Below, piece by piece: positions 5,015-5,719 of a stretch of 5,719 nucleotides of DNA. A program made the position numbers and the translations under genes. Each line of letters starts with the position of its first letter. Positions within the stretch are counted from its first letter, which is position 1. Origin of the DNA: an uncultured Veillonella sp. (GTDB lineage: Bacteria > Bacillota > Negativicutes > Veillonellales > Veillonellaceae); contig NZ_CALLVP010000147.1 of the NCBI RefSeq assembly GCF_938010505.1, positions 1-5,719 on the forward strand, read 5' to 3'. The notes beneath the pieces are model-generated. The model was given only the letters and a program-made list of their open reading frames with translations, had not been told where the DNA came from and searched no databases.

Positions 5015-5719
5015 TTAGTCCTTACGGAATCGTACTTGACTAACCCAATGATTTAACAATAACTTTTTACCTTCTATGGTGTAACCACCATTCACAGGCC
5101 ATAACACTAAATCATGTCCCATAGAATCTTTTGGTTCATCCATTTCAGGATTGGTAAAGATATAGGTAAAATTCTTTTCTACCATATATTTCGCCGTTTT
5201 AGAAGATAATAACCAATTAATAAACTCAACACTATCTGCTTTATGCTTTGAATTTTTTAAAACAGCAGCACCAGTCACATAATAAGACGTCCCATCTTTA
5301 GGATAAATAACCTTAATTGGATACCCCTGGCGACTATATTGCGCCGCATCAGACAAGTTACCAATACCAATATTGGCCTCCCCTAATGCAGTTAGCCGTA
5401 CTGGAGTAGACAAGAATTTAGCATGCTGTACCACATGTGGCTTCAAGGTATACAGGTATTCAAGAGCCTCCGGCTCCCCTTTGTACTCTACCATGTTATA
5501 TAACAAATTTGCCGCATTCTGAGATGCCACAAAATCGGTCATAACAATAGACCAATCACCTTGTTTTCCCAATGTGTCCCACGTAGTAATATATTTGCCA
5601 ATACCATTGTGGAAGGTATCATTCTGAACAAATACGATAGGATCATACCAAAGACCAACCCAATAGCCATTTGGATCCTTTAGATTATCACGCACCTCGT
5701 CAATACGTTCATTGACGAT
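5015..5719 (-). CDS. ABC transporter substrate-binding protein, C-terminal part (cut by window edge)
   Basis: The reading frame is open from the window edge, so these 234 residues are the C-terminal portion and the signal peptide and start are missing. The GTG at 5695 is internal (it follows IVNERIDE). The pattern NGYWVGLWYDPIVFVQND (17-34 of the visible part), the WDTLGKQGDW block (47-56), STPVRLTALGEANIGIGN (104-121), GTSYYVTGAAVLKNSKHKAD (143-162) and FINWLLSSKTAKYMVEK (166-182) is typical of the periplasmic-binding type II fold in the AfuA/FbpA group (COG1840). That group captures ferric iron or small organic ligands outside the membrane for an ABC importer. The ligand cannot be told from this part. 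The permease and ATPase genes are not visible, and downstream is rimO, which is unrelated in function. TAA at 5017-5015 ends the gene inside the small palindrome GACTTAGTC. Confidence 0.75.
   Translation of the reverse strand: MVNERIDEVRDNLKDPNGYWVGLWYDPIVFVQNDTFHNGIGKYITTWDTLGKQGDWSIVMTDFVASQNAANLLYNMVEYKGEPEALEYLYTLKPHVVQHAKFLSTPVRLTALGEANIGIGNLSDAAQYSRQGYPIKVIYPKDGTSYYVTGAAVLKNSKHKADSVEFINWLLSSKTAKYMVEKNFTYIFTNPEMDEPKDSMGHDLVLWPVNGGYTIEGKKLLLNHWVSQVRFRKD

Overview
The window looks like a core-genome segment of a low-GC bacterium of the Bacillota. RNase Y, a B. subtilis-type enzyme, lies directly after recA-recX. The Shine-Dalgarno (SD) sequences are long and strong, and the DNA is AT-rich. 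The protein sequences and the order rimO-cinA-recA-recX-rny fit the Negativicutes, and a Veillonella-like organism is my best guess. That is inference from memory of the families, not a database match.

Every gene I can support is on the minus strand, so transcription runs from high to low coordinates. In transcription order: the C-terminal part of an ABC-transporter substrate-binding protein (5719-5015, cut by the window edge); rimO, ribosomal protein S12 methylthiotransferase (4957-3611); cinA, a two-domain competence/damage-inducible family protein (3573-2326); recA (2321-1281); recX, the RecA modulator (1278-835); a 175-base intergenic region; and the first 219 codons of rny, RNase Y (659-1, cut by the window edge).

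rimO, cinA, recA and recX are packed with gaps of 37, 4 and 2 bases and most likely form one transcription unit. recA has no convincing promoter or LexA-type box of its own in the immediate upstream sequence, and its SD lies inside the last codons of cinA. RecA and RecX would therefore be made together from a coupled message, which fits RecX acting on RecA filaments. The gap before rimO is only 39 bases, with no clear terminator and no clear promoter, so where this unit starts is unresolved.

The 660-834 gap holds the most regulatory structure. A near-perfect sigma-70-type promoter (TTGACA, 17 bases, TAAAAT) drives rny. A 17-bp stem with a 39-base loop straddles the recX stop codon. A leader of roughly 100 bases ends in a very strong SD that overlaps the only conventional start codon, GTG, leaving an ATT codon at the ideal distance. 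I see no mobile element, CRISPR array, tRNA or rRNA, and nothing that looks like a novel multi-gene system. The items worth a second look are the recX-rny stem-loop, the rny start codon and the regulation of recA.
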